From the NCBI GenBank assembly GCA_013284265.1, contig JABTBR010000006.1:62001-126000 (forward strand): a stretch of 64,000 bases of DNA. Reading direction: 5' to 3'. This document shows positions 55,565-63,329 of this stretch, one piece after another; position 1 is the first letter of the stretch, and every line of letters begins with the position of its first letter. The position numbers were made by a program, and so were the translations under genes. This stretch comes from Oxalobacteraceae bacterium. GTDB taxonomy: Bacteria; Pseudomonadota; Gammaproteobacteria; Burkholderiales; Burkholderiaceae_D. The notes below the pieces were generated by a model that was given only the letters and a program-made list of their open reading frames with translations, ran no database searches and was not told the origin of the DNA.

Positions 55565-56185
55565 CTATTTCGCCGGCCGCTCTTCGGCACGGCGTTCGGC
55601 CAGGATAATCGGCGCCGCATCCTTGGGATACAGCCCCAGATGCCCCTCGAAACCGGCGCGCAAGGCGGCCAGGTCTTCCTCCAGATTCCCGGTCAGGTGC
55701 ACATGGTCCACCAGTCCGAGCAGCTTGTTCGGATAATCGATATACACCAGCACCAGCGGCACCTTGGCCTCCAGCGCCAGATGGTAAAACCCGCTCTTCC
55801 AGTTGGGCCGGTAGCCGCGCGTGCCTTCCGGCGTGATGCCGACCCAGTACCAGTCGGCGGCGTTCATGCGCGCCGCCTGCGATTTGATGGTGCCGCTGGG
55901 CGTACCGCGTTCCACCGGCTCGCCGCCCATGCGGGTAAACCATTTGCCCAGTGGCGACTTGAACAGCGAGTCCTTGGCCAGCCAGCGGAACGGCAGGTTC
56001 AGCGCCCATTTGCCGACCAGGCCGATAATGAAATCCCAGTTCGAGGTATGCGGGTAAATCACGCAAATGCCGCGCGGGCCGGGCAGGGGACGGAACAGCA
56101 TGCGCCAGCCGAACAGGCCGAGGGTACGCAGCGCCAGTCTTTGGCCCCAGTGGGGCAGATCTTTCGGCTGCAGCAGGTGTTCCAT
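55565..56185 (-). CDS. Lysophospholipid/acyl-CoA acyltransferase (PlsC-like)
   Basis: 206 residues from the ATG ending at 56185, which has AAGGA upstream; a longer in-frame start adds residues without family match. Acyltransferase motifs HTSNWD (residues 46-51, H-x4-D) and PEGTR (119-123) are present, with FPLAR-type block replaced by GGEPVERG. This is the 1-acyl-glycerol-3-phosphate acyltransferase/glycerol acyltransferase superfamily, small soluble branch. Substrate not known; likely membrane-lipid or secondary acylation. Confidence 0.85.
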   Translation of the reverse strand: MEHLLQPKDLPHWGQRLALRTLGLFGWRMLFRPLPGPRGICVIYPHTSNWDFIIGLVGKWALNLPFRWLAKDSLFKSPLGKWFTRMGGEPVERGTPSGTIKSQAARMNAADWYWVGITPEGTRGYRPNWKSGFYHLALEAKVPLVLVYIDYPNKLLGLVDHVHLTGNLEEDLAALRAGFEGHLGLYPKDAAPIILAERRAEERPAK

Positions 56186-56403
56186 ATGTATCCCGTCCTT
56201 GTTATTTTGTATTCTCATCACTATTGACAGGCTGCTATTTACCTGGCCAAAAAACCGCGCACGCATTCTAGCCGGGCGCTACCGGGGCGGCAAGCTTTAC
56301 CTTGCGCTTGGCCTTGATCAAAGGTGTGCTGAGAACGTCCCATTATCCCCCTTGTCCAATCTGACAGGCCGCTCTGCGGCACACGAACAGAACAGGGATC
56401 GCG

Positions 56404-57822
56404 ATGAAAACAACAAGCAATAAAACCGTGCTATGCCTGGCCGCCGCAGGGATCGCCGGCGCCGACGTCTTGCGACAGGCGACCGAAGGATGGGACTTGT
56501 GCCGGGCCGCCAACCCGGCCGAAGCGCGGCGCCAGCTGCGCCAGCGGCCTTGCCTGGTGGGCCTGCTGTTATTCGACGGCGCCGGGCCGGAGCCGGTGTC
56601 GGCCGAAGCGCTGGACGGCCTCGATGCCTTCCTGCACGAGTGCTGGCAGATGCACTGGGTGGCGGTGTTTCCGCCGGAGGCGCTGCAGCAGCCCTGGTGC
56701 CGCCAACTGGTGCACGACCATTGCAGCGATTTTCATACCTTGCCGCTCGATCCGGTCCGGCTGCGCCATACCCTGGGCCATGTGCATGGCATGGCCGCAG
56801 TGCGGGCCGGCGTGCGCGCGGGCGGGGCTGCCGGCGGCGCGCTGCCGGCGGCGCTGCGCGACGGTTCCCTGACGGGGCAGAGCAGCGCGATCGCGCGGCT
56901 GCGGCGCCAGATCGCCAAGGTGGCCAGCGCCAGCGCGCCGGTGCTGATCTGGGGCGAGAGCGGCAGCGGCAAGGAATTGGTGGCCAAGGCGGTGCACGCC
57001 CAGTCGGTACGCGGCGCCGGCCCCTTCGTGCCGATCAATTGCGGCGCGATTCCTGCCAGCCTGATCCAGTCCGAACTGTTCGGCTACGAGCGCGGCGCGT
57101 TTACCGGCGCCGCGCGCGAAAAGCGCGGCCTGATCGAATCGGCCGAAGGCGGTTCGATCTTTCTCGATGAAATCGGCGACTTTCCGCTCGAACTGCAGGC
57201 CAATCTGCTGCGCTTCCTGCAGGAAAAAACCATCTACCGGCTCGGCTCCACCCACAGCATCGCGGTCGATGTGCGTGTGATCGCCGCCTCCCACGTCAAC
57301 CTGCAGCAGGCGGTGGCGCGCGGTGGCTTCCGCGAGGATCTGTATTACCGGCTGGCGGTGCTGGCGCTGGACGTGCCGCCGCTGCGCGAGCGCAAGGAAG
57401 ACCTGGCGCTGCTGGCCGGATATTTCTTCCACGCCTACACCAGCGAACGCGCGCCCGGCGTGCGCGGCTTCAGCGGCAAGGCCTTGCAGGCGCTGTGCGC
57501 GCACGACTGGCCGGGCAATGTGCGCGAGCTGCTCAACCGCATACGGCGCGCCATGGTGATGGCCGAGGGCCAGTTGATCCACCCCTACGACCTGGGCCTG
57601 GCCGAGCGTCCCCGTGACGGCGCCGCTGATGGCGCGCCGCTGGACGACGCGCGCGTGCGCGCCGAGCGCGATGCCATCGACGCGAGCCTGATACGGGCCG
57701 GTAAAAATATCTCGGTGGCGGCGCGCGAGCTCGGTGTCTCGCGCATGACACTGTACCGCCTGCTGGCCAAGCACGGCATACCGGCCCCGTCGCGCGAGCG
57801 GCCGCTGTGCAAGCAGCTGTGA
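56404..57822 (+). CDS. VpsR-type sigma-54-dependent activator
   Basis: 472 residues. The N-terminal about 140 residues resemble a degenerate receiver (VpsR-like) without a clear phospho-acceptor. AAA+ domain: Walker A GESGSGK at 184-190, GAFTGA at 231-236, Walker B SIFLDEIGD, then a Fis-type HTH (ISVAARELGVSRMTLYRLLAKHG). The intact GAFTGA loop means it can engage sigma-54, unlike Vibrio VpsR, whose loop is altered. It lies directly upstream of a sigma-54 promoter and the Fap-like operon, which it probably activates. VpsR-type regulators often read c-di-GMP. Confidence 0.85.
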   Translation: MKTTSNKTVLCLAAAGIAGADVLRQATEGWDLCRAANPAEARRQLRQRPCLVGLLLFDGAGPEPVSAEALDGLDAFLHECWQMHWVAVFPPEALQQPWCRQLVHDHCSDFHTLPLDPVRLRHTLGHVHGMAAVRAGVRAGGAAGGALPAALRDGSLTGQSSAIARLRRQIAKVASASAPVLIWGESGSGKELVAKAVHAQSVRGAGPFVPINCGAIPASLIQSELFGYERGAFTGAAREKRGLIESAEGGSIFLDEIGDFPLELQANLLRFLQEKTIYRLGSTHSIAVDVRVIAASHVNLQQAVARGGFREDLYYRLAVLALDVPPLRERKEDLALLAGYFFHAYTSERAPGVRGFSGKALQALCAHDWPGNVRELLNRIRRAMVMAEGQLIHPYDLGLAERPRDGAADGAPLDDARVRAERDAIDASLIRAGKNISVAARELGVSRMTLYRLLAKHGIPAPSRERPLCKQL

Positions 57823-57950
57823 TGCGCAGCGGCCCCGATGCCCATTCCTGTGACAGTTTTCCCATGTTTAATTTTTCAGCGGGCCGCCCGCACTGCATGG
57901 CGGCCCCCCGCCTTTTGCGCGGCGGCGGCGGCCCTTGGCGCGGCCCGGCT

Positions 57951-57966
57951 GTCACAGCCCTGTGAC
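57951..57966. promoter_or_regulatory. Candidate enhancer dyad for sigma-54 activator
   Basis: Perfect inverted repeat GTCACAG-CC-CTGTGAC, about 130 bases upstream of the predicted transcription start, a normal place for a sigma-54 enhancer. A related CTGTGACAG lies at 57848-57856. It also resembles a compressed CRP site, so the protein is not certain. Confidence 0.55.
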
Positions 57967-58062
57967 GGTTTACCGGTGATCAGCTCGGCGGGATGTGGCC
58001 GATTCTGGGTCGGATTCGGAATTGTCCTTTGATTTCAAGTGCTTGCCCCGGTGCAGCGGCGA

Positions 58063-58077
58063 TGGCATCAAGCTTGC
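58063..58077 (+). promoter_or_regulatory. Sigma-54 promoter of Fap-like operon
   Basis: TGGCATCAAGCTTGC has -24 GG and -12 GC separated by exactly ten bases, with TGGCA and TTGC conserved. Predicted start near 58089, giving a leader of about 75 bases before the ATG at 58164. The adjacent sigma-54 activator gene supports it. Confidence 0.7.
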
Positions 58078-58163
58078 GAAGAGGTAGTGGCGGGGCCTGG
58101 ACCCGCGTCCATGCATTTTTCAATCAACTCGTTTTTCAATCAACTTATAGGTAGGGAACGGCT

Positions 58164-59891
58164 ATGAAAAGATCCTTGTTAAGTGCTGCCATCGCGCTGG
58201 CATTCAGTTTCAACGCGGCAGCGCAAACCACACCAACACCGACCACATCGGTCACACAGGATGGCGGCGGCGCCAGTGCGAACGACAATGCCTCCGCCAG
58301 CCAGGACAACAGCAGTAAGGACAATAACAACAACAGTGTCGGCGACGCCATGGCGTCGGCGCATGGCGCAGCCGCTGCCAACAACGGCAGCAACGCCACT
58401 TCCAATTTCAGCAACTCCTTCAATAATTCCACCGCCACCGCCAGTACCAGCCTGACCGGCACGGTGACGGGCAATACCGTCGACCATATCGGAAACATTG
58501 CCACCAATAATGGCAATACCACTGGCGGTAATGGCGCCGGCGGCACGGGTGGCACCGGCACCGGCGGCGGCGCCAGCGGCACGGGCGGCAATGGCGCGGC
58601 TGCCACCGGCGGCAACGGCGCGGGCGGCGGCGTAGGCGGCATCGCCACCAATGGCAGCGCCACCAATGGCAATCCTTCCGTCGGCGGTTCGATCGGCGGC
58701 AGCGGCGGGGCCGGCGGCGCCGCGTCGAATGCGGCCAGCGGTGCCGGTGGTCTGGGCGGCAATGCCGGTGACGGCGGCGCCGGCGGTGCGGGCGGCTTTG
58801 CCTCGGGCGGCGCTGGCGGCGCGGGCGGTGCGACGGGTGCGGCCAACGGCGGTGCCGGTGGCGGCACCGGTCCCAACACGGGTGGCGCTGGCGGTTCCAG
58901 CGGTGCGGCCACGGGCGCCAATGGCGGTAACGGCGGCGCCACCGGCGACGCCAATGGCGGCTTCGGCGGTGCTGGCGGCCTGGCCGGCGCCGGCGGCGCG
59001 GGTGCGTCCGGCGGCGGCTCCACCAGCGGCAACGCCAGTGCCGCGAATAACGCCGCCGGCGGCGCCTCGGCCACCGGCAGCGCATCTTCGTCGAACAGCA
59101 ACACGCTGCCACCCGGTAGCGATAGCTCCACGGTCCCACCGACGCCGTCGTCGCAAACGGCCAGCGCCACCTCGGGCGGCAGCACTGGCGGTGGCGGCAC
59201 CTCCGGCGATAGCAACGGCACCAGCGGTTCGGCCACGGCCGGCGCCGGCGGCTCGGGTGCCGCAGGCGGCGCCGGCGGCGCAGGTGCTTCCGGCGCGGCC
59301 GGCAGCAATACCGCCGGCGCCGGTGCGGCTGGCGGTAGCGCCACCACCGGCGCGGGCGGCGCCGGTGCCGCAGGCACGGGCACGGCTGGCGCGGGTGCGG
59401 CCGCCACCTCCGGCAACGGCGGTGCGGGCGCGGCTGGCGGCAATGGCAGTAGCACCGGTGGCGCCGGTGCCGCCAGTGGCAATGGCGGCGCTGGCGGCAG
59501 TTCCGGCCTGGCACAAAACACTGGCGGCAATGGCGCGGCAGGCGGCAATGCTTCGGGTGGCACGGCCAGCAATGGCAATCCGACCAATGGCAGCGCGACG
59601 GCTGGTGATGGCGGCGCGGGCGGCGCAGGCGGTGGTGGCAACACCGGCGGCAGCGGCGGCACGGCGGGCACCAATACCGGCGGCGCCGGTACGGGCGGCG
59701 CCGGTGCCGGTGGTGTCGGCGGCGCGGCCGGCAATATCACGGTCGATGCCGGTACCTTCAATATGTCCAACTCCATGACCAGTGTGGGCCAGTCGGCCGC
59801 CGGCATCATGGTCGCCAACCAGAACAGCGGTATAGCTGCGCTGGTGCAGCAAAGCGTCAACGTCCAGTCCAACCTGACGGTGGGCAGGTAA
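58164..59891 (+). CDS. Secreted Gly/Ala/Asn-rich repeat protein, candidate amyloid or matrix protein
   Basis: 575 residues. Signal peptide MKRSLLSAAIALAFSFNAAAQ. Residues about 30-115 are Asn/Ser/Ala-rich; about 120-525 are almost wholly Gly-Gly-Ala/Asn triplets in imperfect repeats; the last 50 residues are ordered (NITVDAGTFNMSNSMTSV, GIAALVQQSVNVQSN). The composition recalls PE-PGRS or glycine-rich fibre proteins, but the neighbours (C39 peptidase, coiled-coil outer-membrane barrel) resemble the Fap functional-amyloid operon, where this would play the FapC role. Sequence similarity to FapC is not clear. It is the first gene after the sigma-54 promoter. Confidence 0.7.
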   Translation: MKRSLLSAAIALAFSFNAAAQTTPTPTTSVTQDGGGASANDNASASQDNSSKDNNNNSVGDAMASAHGAAAANNGSNATSNFSNSFNNSTATASTSLTGTVTGNTVDHIGNIATNNGNTTGGNGAGGTGGTGTGGGASGTGGNGAAATGGNGAGGGVGGIATNGSATNGNPSVGGSIGGSGGAGGAASNAASGAGGLGGNAGDGGAGGAGGFASGGAGGAGGATGAANGGAGGGTGPNTGGAGGSSGAATGANGGNGGATGDANGGFGGAGGLAGAGGAGASGGGSTSGNASAANNAAGGASATGSASSSNSNTLPPGSDSSTVPPTPSSQTASATSGGSTGGGGTSGDSNGTSGSATAGAGGSGAAGGAGGAGASGAAGSNTAGAGAAGGSATTGAGGAGAAGTGTAGAGAAATSGNGGAGAAGGNGSSTGGAGAASGNGGAGGSSGLAQNTGGNGAAGGNASGGTASNGNPTNGSATAGDGGAGGAGGGGNTGGSGGTAGTNTGGAGTGGAGAGGVGGAAGNITVDAGTFNMSNSMTSVGQSAAGIMVANQNSGIAALVQQSVNVQSNLTVGR

Positions 59892-60003
59892 TCCGGGCGG
59901 GCGAAGGCGGCGCGGCTGATGCATGCATGGCCGGCCGCCTTCCCTCGTCGCTGTCGGTCCCGCCGCGCCCGCGGCGGGCTTCATTTCTATACGGGAGGAC
60001 GGT

Positions 60004-60501
60004 ATGCAAACAAGAGGAATAAAGCGGGCCGGGCTGGTGCTGCTGGCACTGGCCTGGCAAACGGCAACGGGCGCGGCGGCGCCGGCCCCGCTGACGGTGC
60101 TGGCTCAGCCGCACGACGATCGCGGCGGCGCCACGCTGGGCGAGATCGCCCTGGCGCCTGGGCTGGAACGGGCGCCGCCACCACCGGCGCTGCCGCCCGC
60201 TGAGTTCACCGTGGCGATGCGCGGCGCCGCAGTGGCCCGGGCGCCGGGCGCCGGCTTCGGCGTGCCCGCCATCAGGGCCGAATTGCTCGATGAATTGCGC
60301 GGCGGCAGCGATACGGTGTGGAACGACATGAAGCTCAATGGTGCCGTCAGCAACAACTCGGCCGTCAATGTCGCCACCGGCAGCAACATCATCACCAACG
60401 GCTCGTTTGCGAACGCATCCGGTCTGCCGATGGCCATACAAAATTCCGGTGCGAACGTGCTGATCCAGAACGCGACCATCATCAATGTGCAACTGCAATG
60501 A
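60004..60501 (+). CDS. Small secreted Fap-operon protein with double-glycine motif
   Basis: 165 residues from the ATG at 60004 with GGGAGGA just before it. Signal peptide (residues about 8-25), a Pro/Ala-rich stretch, then ELLDELRGG (Gly100-Gly101) and an Asn-rich beta-prone domain (NNSAVNVATGSNIITNGSFAN, IQNSGANVLIQNATIINVQ). The region before the glycine pair has hydrophobic residues at -4, -7 and -12, as in leaders cut by C39 peptidases. The last half resembles curlin/Fap-like N-rich strands. Overlaps the C39 gene by four bases. Confidence 0.7.
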   Translation: MQTRGIKRAGLVLLALAWQTATGAAAPAPLTVLAQPHDDRGGATLGEIALAPGLERAPPPPALPPAEFTVAMRGAAVARAPGAGFGVPAIRAELLDELRGGSDTVWNDMKLNGAVSNNSAVNVATGSNIITNGSFANASGLPMAIQNSGANVLIQNATIINVQLQ

Positions 60502-61199
60502 GCCCCCGTACCCGTTTCCGCCCGCGCCGTCTGTGCTGCCTGCTCGCCTTGCTGGCGCAATTGCCGCCGGGGGCGCAGGCGCTGGACCTGTCCGGCATAG
60601 GCGGTGGCAATTATGCGATCCAGGTGAGCAGCATCAAGGCGGCGCGCTTCCGGTCCACCGTGCATCAGCAATTTGATTTCAGCTGCGGTTCGGCGGCGAT
60701 CGCCACCTTGCTCAGTTTTCACTATGGCATGCCGGTGGGGGAGCGCGAGGTGTTCGAGTCCATGTTCGTCAACGGCGACCAGGCGCGCATCCGCCGCGAA
60801 GGATTTTCCCTGCTGGACATGAAGCGCTATCTGGCCCAGCACGGCTTTGTCGCCGATGGCTACCAGCTGCCGCTGAGCAAGCTGGTCGAGGCCGGCTATC
60901 CGGCCATCGTGCTGGTGGCCGAGAACGGCTATCACCATTTTGTCGTCATCAAGGGCATCGCGGATGGCCGGGTGCTGCTGGGCGACCCCTCCGGTGGCAC
61001 GCGCGCGATGAGCCAGGCGGCCTTCGAGGCGATCTGGCTGAGCAAGCTGCTGTTCGTCATCCATGGCTGGAGCGGCAGGGCGCGCTTCAACGAGGCGGCC
61101 GAATGGCGCCAGGCGCCGCGGGTGGCGCTGGGCGAGGCGATCGGCCGCGACAGCCTGGCCTTGATCACCCTGCCCAAGCATGGCAGCGGCGACTTTTAA
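60498..61199 (+). CDS. fapD: C39 family peptidase (FapD-like)
   Basis: 233 residues from the ATG at 60498 that overlaps the previous stop. Signal-like hydrophobic N-terminus. Catalytic residues visible: Cys63 (FDFSCGSAAIATLL), His147 (YHHFVVIKG) and Asp163 (LLGDPSGG). There is no transporter fused to it, so it is the stand-alone periplasmic type found as FapD in Pseudomonas Fap operons. It probably trims amyloid or partner proteins during export. The two neighbouring genes carry matching double-glycine motifs. Confidence 0.85.
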   Translation: MSPRTRFRPRRLCCLLALLAQLPPGAQALDLSGIGGGNYAIQVSSIKAARFRSTVHQQFDFSCGSAAIATLLSFHYGMPVGEREVFESMFVNGDQARIRREGFSLLDMKRYLAQHGFVADGYQLPLSKLVEAGYPAIVLVAENGYHHFVVIKGIADGRVLLGDPSGGTRAMSQAAFEAIWLSKLLFVIHGWSGRARFNEAAEWRQAPRVALGEAIGRDSLALITLPKHGSGDF

Positions 61200-61209
61200 G
61201 GAGAGCACC

Positions 61210-61713
61210 ATGCAGCGCCATCGCTTTACTCTGTTGTTTGTATGCGCCGGCGTGTTCGCGGCGCCGGCCAGCGGGGAGGGCGCCGATTCCTTCGGCGATC
61301 TGGCGGCCGTGGCCGACGCGGCCCTGGAGGACTACCGTGGCGGATTTGACATCGGCGGCGGCCTGATTGTCACGCTAGGTATTGAAAGGTTGGTTTCGAT
61401 CAATGGGAACATAGTCGCAAGCAGTAACTTCTCCATAGCCGACGTGGCAAAAATGAGCAGTTCGGAAGCCCAGATGGCGAACGAGGCGGTATCGGCACTG
61501 ACGCTGGTACAGAACGGTGCAGGCAATGTCTACCTGCCCGGGGCCACGCCGCCAGCGCTGGGGACGCTGCTGATACAAAACAGCGAGAATGACCAGCTGA
61601 TCCGCAGCCAAACCACCATCAGCACCGCCGTCAACAGCCTGTCCATGCTCAAGTCGCTGAACTTCGGGGACAGCCTGCGCGACGCCTTAAACAATGCGGT
61701 CGGTCCGAAATAG
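61210..61713 (+). CDS. Small secreted Fap-operon protein, second double-glycine motif
   Basis: 167 residues from the ATG at 61210 with AAGGAGAG nine bases upstream. Signal peptide (FTLLFVCAGVFAAPASG), then LEDYRGGFDIGGGLIVTLG (Arg43-Gly44-Gly45), IERLVSINGNIVASS, and Asn/Gln/Ser-rich segments with TTISTAVNSL. The glycine pair is preceded by Tyr at -4, Leu at -7 and Val at -12. It is a plausible minor amyloid subunit or nucleator (FapB/FapE role), which I infer from operon position. Confidence 0.68.
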   Translation: MQRHRFTLLFVCAGVFAAPASGEGADSFGDLAAVADAALEDYRGGFDIGGGLIVTLGIERLVSINGNIVASSNFSIADVAKMSSSEAQMANEAVSALTLVQNGAGNVYLPGATPPALGTLLIQNSENDQLIRSQTTISTAVNSLSMLKSLNFGDSLRDALNNAVGPK

Positions 61714-61801
61714 CTTGCTTGCCCCGTCATGGCACAGCCCGTCCCGCGCCGCGCGCGTGGCGGGGTTTTTGTGGGCAGTTCTATCGACCCTGGGGGACAC
61801 A

Positions 61802-63259
61802 ATGCATGAAGCAAGACTGCGGAACACCTTGATTGCCCTGTCCGTGGCGCTCGCTTGCGCGCCGCTGCAGGCCGCCACGCCCGAGCAGCAGGCCTTGCAC
61901 GAGCGGCTGGACCGTCTGCAACAGCAGTTGGCCGAGCAAAAACGGCAACTGGAAGCGTTGCGCCAGCAATTGACTGCGCAGCAAACGGCGCAGCAGCAAG
62001 CGGCGCAGCAGCAAATGGCGCAGCAGCAAATGGCGCAGCAGCAAGGCGCGGGTGCGCGCGGGGCATGGCCCAATGACGCGCTGGCCGAACGGCGCGGCGC
62101 AGGCACAGGAGTCGCCGCCAATTCCGCCCAGTCGGGCTCCGGCTCGGGCCAGCCACCCTCTGGCGGCGCCGGCCCGGCAACCACCAGGGCGGGGGCGGGC
62201 GGCACGGCATCGGCCGCGGGCAGCGCCGCAAGCAGCGCCGCGGCTCCGGCCGCCGCGCCCGCCAGCGCGGCCGTCGGCCAGCCACCGCCCACGGACGGCC
62301 GCCCGCCCGAGGTCGCACCGATCTTCGAGCAGCCCGGCGTGCTGACGCCGCGCGGAAAATACGTGCTGGAACCGTCGGCCCAGTTTGCCTATTCCTCGAG
62401 CAACCGTATCGCGCTGGTGGGCTACACCATCATCCCGGCGCTGCTGATCGGCCTGGTCGATGTGCGTGAAGTCAAGCGCAATACCAGCACCGGCGCGCTG
62501 ACCGGCCGCTACGGCCTGACGCGGCGCCTGGAACTGGAAGCCAAGCTTCCCTATGTCTACCGCTCCGACGCCACCGTCAGCCGCGAAATCTTCACCGGTA
62601 CGTCCACCGAAAAGGTCTTCGACACCAGCGGCAAGGGTATCGGCGACGTGGAACTGGCCTTGCGCTACCAGATCAATAACGGCGGGGTCGACAAGCCCTA
62701 TTACGTCGGCGGCCTGCGCCTGAAAACCCGTACCGGCCAGGACCCGTTCGGCGTCGTCACCGATTGCAGCAAGCGCTGCATCGGCCCCGACGCCACCGGC
62801 ACCGGCCTGCCGCTGGAGCTGCCGACCGGCTCCGGCTTCTATGCCTTGCAACCGAGTCTGACGTGGCTGTTCCCGTCGGACCCGGCGATCTTTTTTGGCA
62901 GCGTCAGCTATCTGCACAATTTCAAGCGGCATGGCGTGATGCGTCAGATCATGAATGGCGAGCGGGAGCCGCTGGGAACGATCGCTCCTGGCGGGGTGAT
63001 CGGCTTCAATTTCGGCATGGGGCTGGCGCTCAACGACAAGGCGGCGCTGAGCCTGGGCTACGATCACAATTCGATCGCCCGTACCCGCCAGAATGGGGTG
63101 ACGGTGCCCGGTTCGGTGCGCACCCAGCTGGGCACTTTGCTGCTGGGGCTGTCCTACCGTTTCAGCCCGCAACGCACACTGAATATTGCGGTGGGCGCCG
63201 GCTTGACGCGCGACACGCCGGATCTGCAACTGTCGCTACGCCTGCCCATGACTTTTTAG
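61802..63259 (+). CDS. fapF: FapF-like outer-membrane barrel with coiled-coil N-terminus
   Basis: 485 residues from the ATG at 61802 with GGGGGA upstream. Signal peptide to about residue 24, then a coiled coil of Gln/Ala/Leu (about 28-85, LHERLDRLQQQLAEQKRQLE), a Gly/Ser/Ala linker, and a C-terminal beta-barrel ending in LSLRLPMTF (terminal Phe). FapF is a trimeric barrel with a gating coiled coil that exports FapC; this protein has the same order. A 15-base repeat lies in the coiled coil. Barrel family: Phenol_MetA_deg-like. Confidence 0.8.
   Translation: MHEARLRNTLIALSVALACAPLQAATPEQQALHERLDRLQQQLAEQKRQLEALRQQLTAQQTAQQQAAQQQMAQQQMAQQQGAGARGAWPNDALAERRGAGTGVAANSAQSGSGSGQPPSGGAGPATTRAGAGGTASAAGSAASSAAAPAAAPASAAVGQPPPTDGRPPEVAPIFEQPGVLTPRGKYVLEPSAQFAYSSSNRIALVGYTIIPALLIGLVDVREVKRNTSTGALTGRYGLTRRLELEAKLPYVYRSDATVSREIFTGTSTEKVFDTSGKGIGDVELALRYQINNGGVDKPYYVGGLRLKTRTGQDPFGVVTDCSKRCIGPDATGTGLPLELPTGSGFYALQPSLTWLFPSDPAIFFGSVSYLHNFKRHGVMRQIMNGEREPLGTIAPGGVIGFNFGMGLALNDKAALSLGYDHNSIARTRQNGVTVPGSVRTQLGTLLLGLSYRFSPQRTLNIAVGAGLTRDTPDLQLSLRLPMTF
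61987..62046 (+). repeat. Four 15-base tandem repeats in fapF-like gene
   Basis: Unit GGCGCAGCAGCAAAT, with changes in the last two bases of the outer copies, encodes AQQQM/AQQQA. In frame, so copy-number change would alter coiled-coil length without frameshift. Confidence 0.8.
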
Positions 63260-63329
63260 CGGACTCGGCAGCCAGGAAGTTGCATTTGGGGTATTGTAGT
63301 GATTCAAACAATCTCTACAAAAGGGCACC

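Larger units (their letters stand above)
57823..58163. other. Regulatory intergenic region between VpsR-like gene and amyloid operon
   Basis: About 340 bases without a gene. It holds two GTGACA-type sites (57848-57856 and 57951-57966) and a sigma-54 promoter (58063-58077), annotated separately. Two near-direct repeats 'TTTTTCAATCAACT' lie just before the start codon region at 58115-58145. Confidence 0.6.

Noticed and set aside
57890..57920. Second sigma-54-like promoter before the Fap-like operon
   Set aside because: The GG and GC elements near 57899 and 57917 are 18 bases apart instead of 12, so they do not fit.
58600..59750. CRISPR-like or minisatellite array
   Set aside because: The regular GGC pattern is coding sequence for Gly-Gly-Ala/Asn triplets with variable third bases, not identical repeats with spacers.
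58145..59984. Pro/Ala-rich and Ala/Gly-rich minus-strand frames across the glycine-rich gene
   Set aside because: Mirror of GGC/GCC repeats of the real gene, which has a signal peptide and ribosome site on the plus strand.
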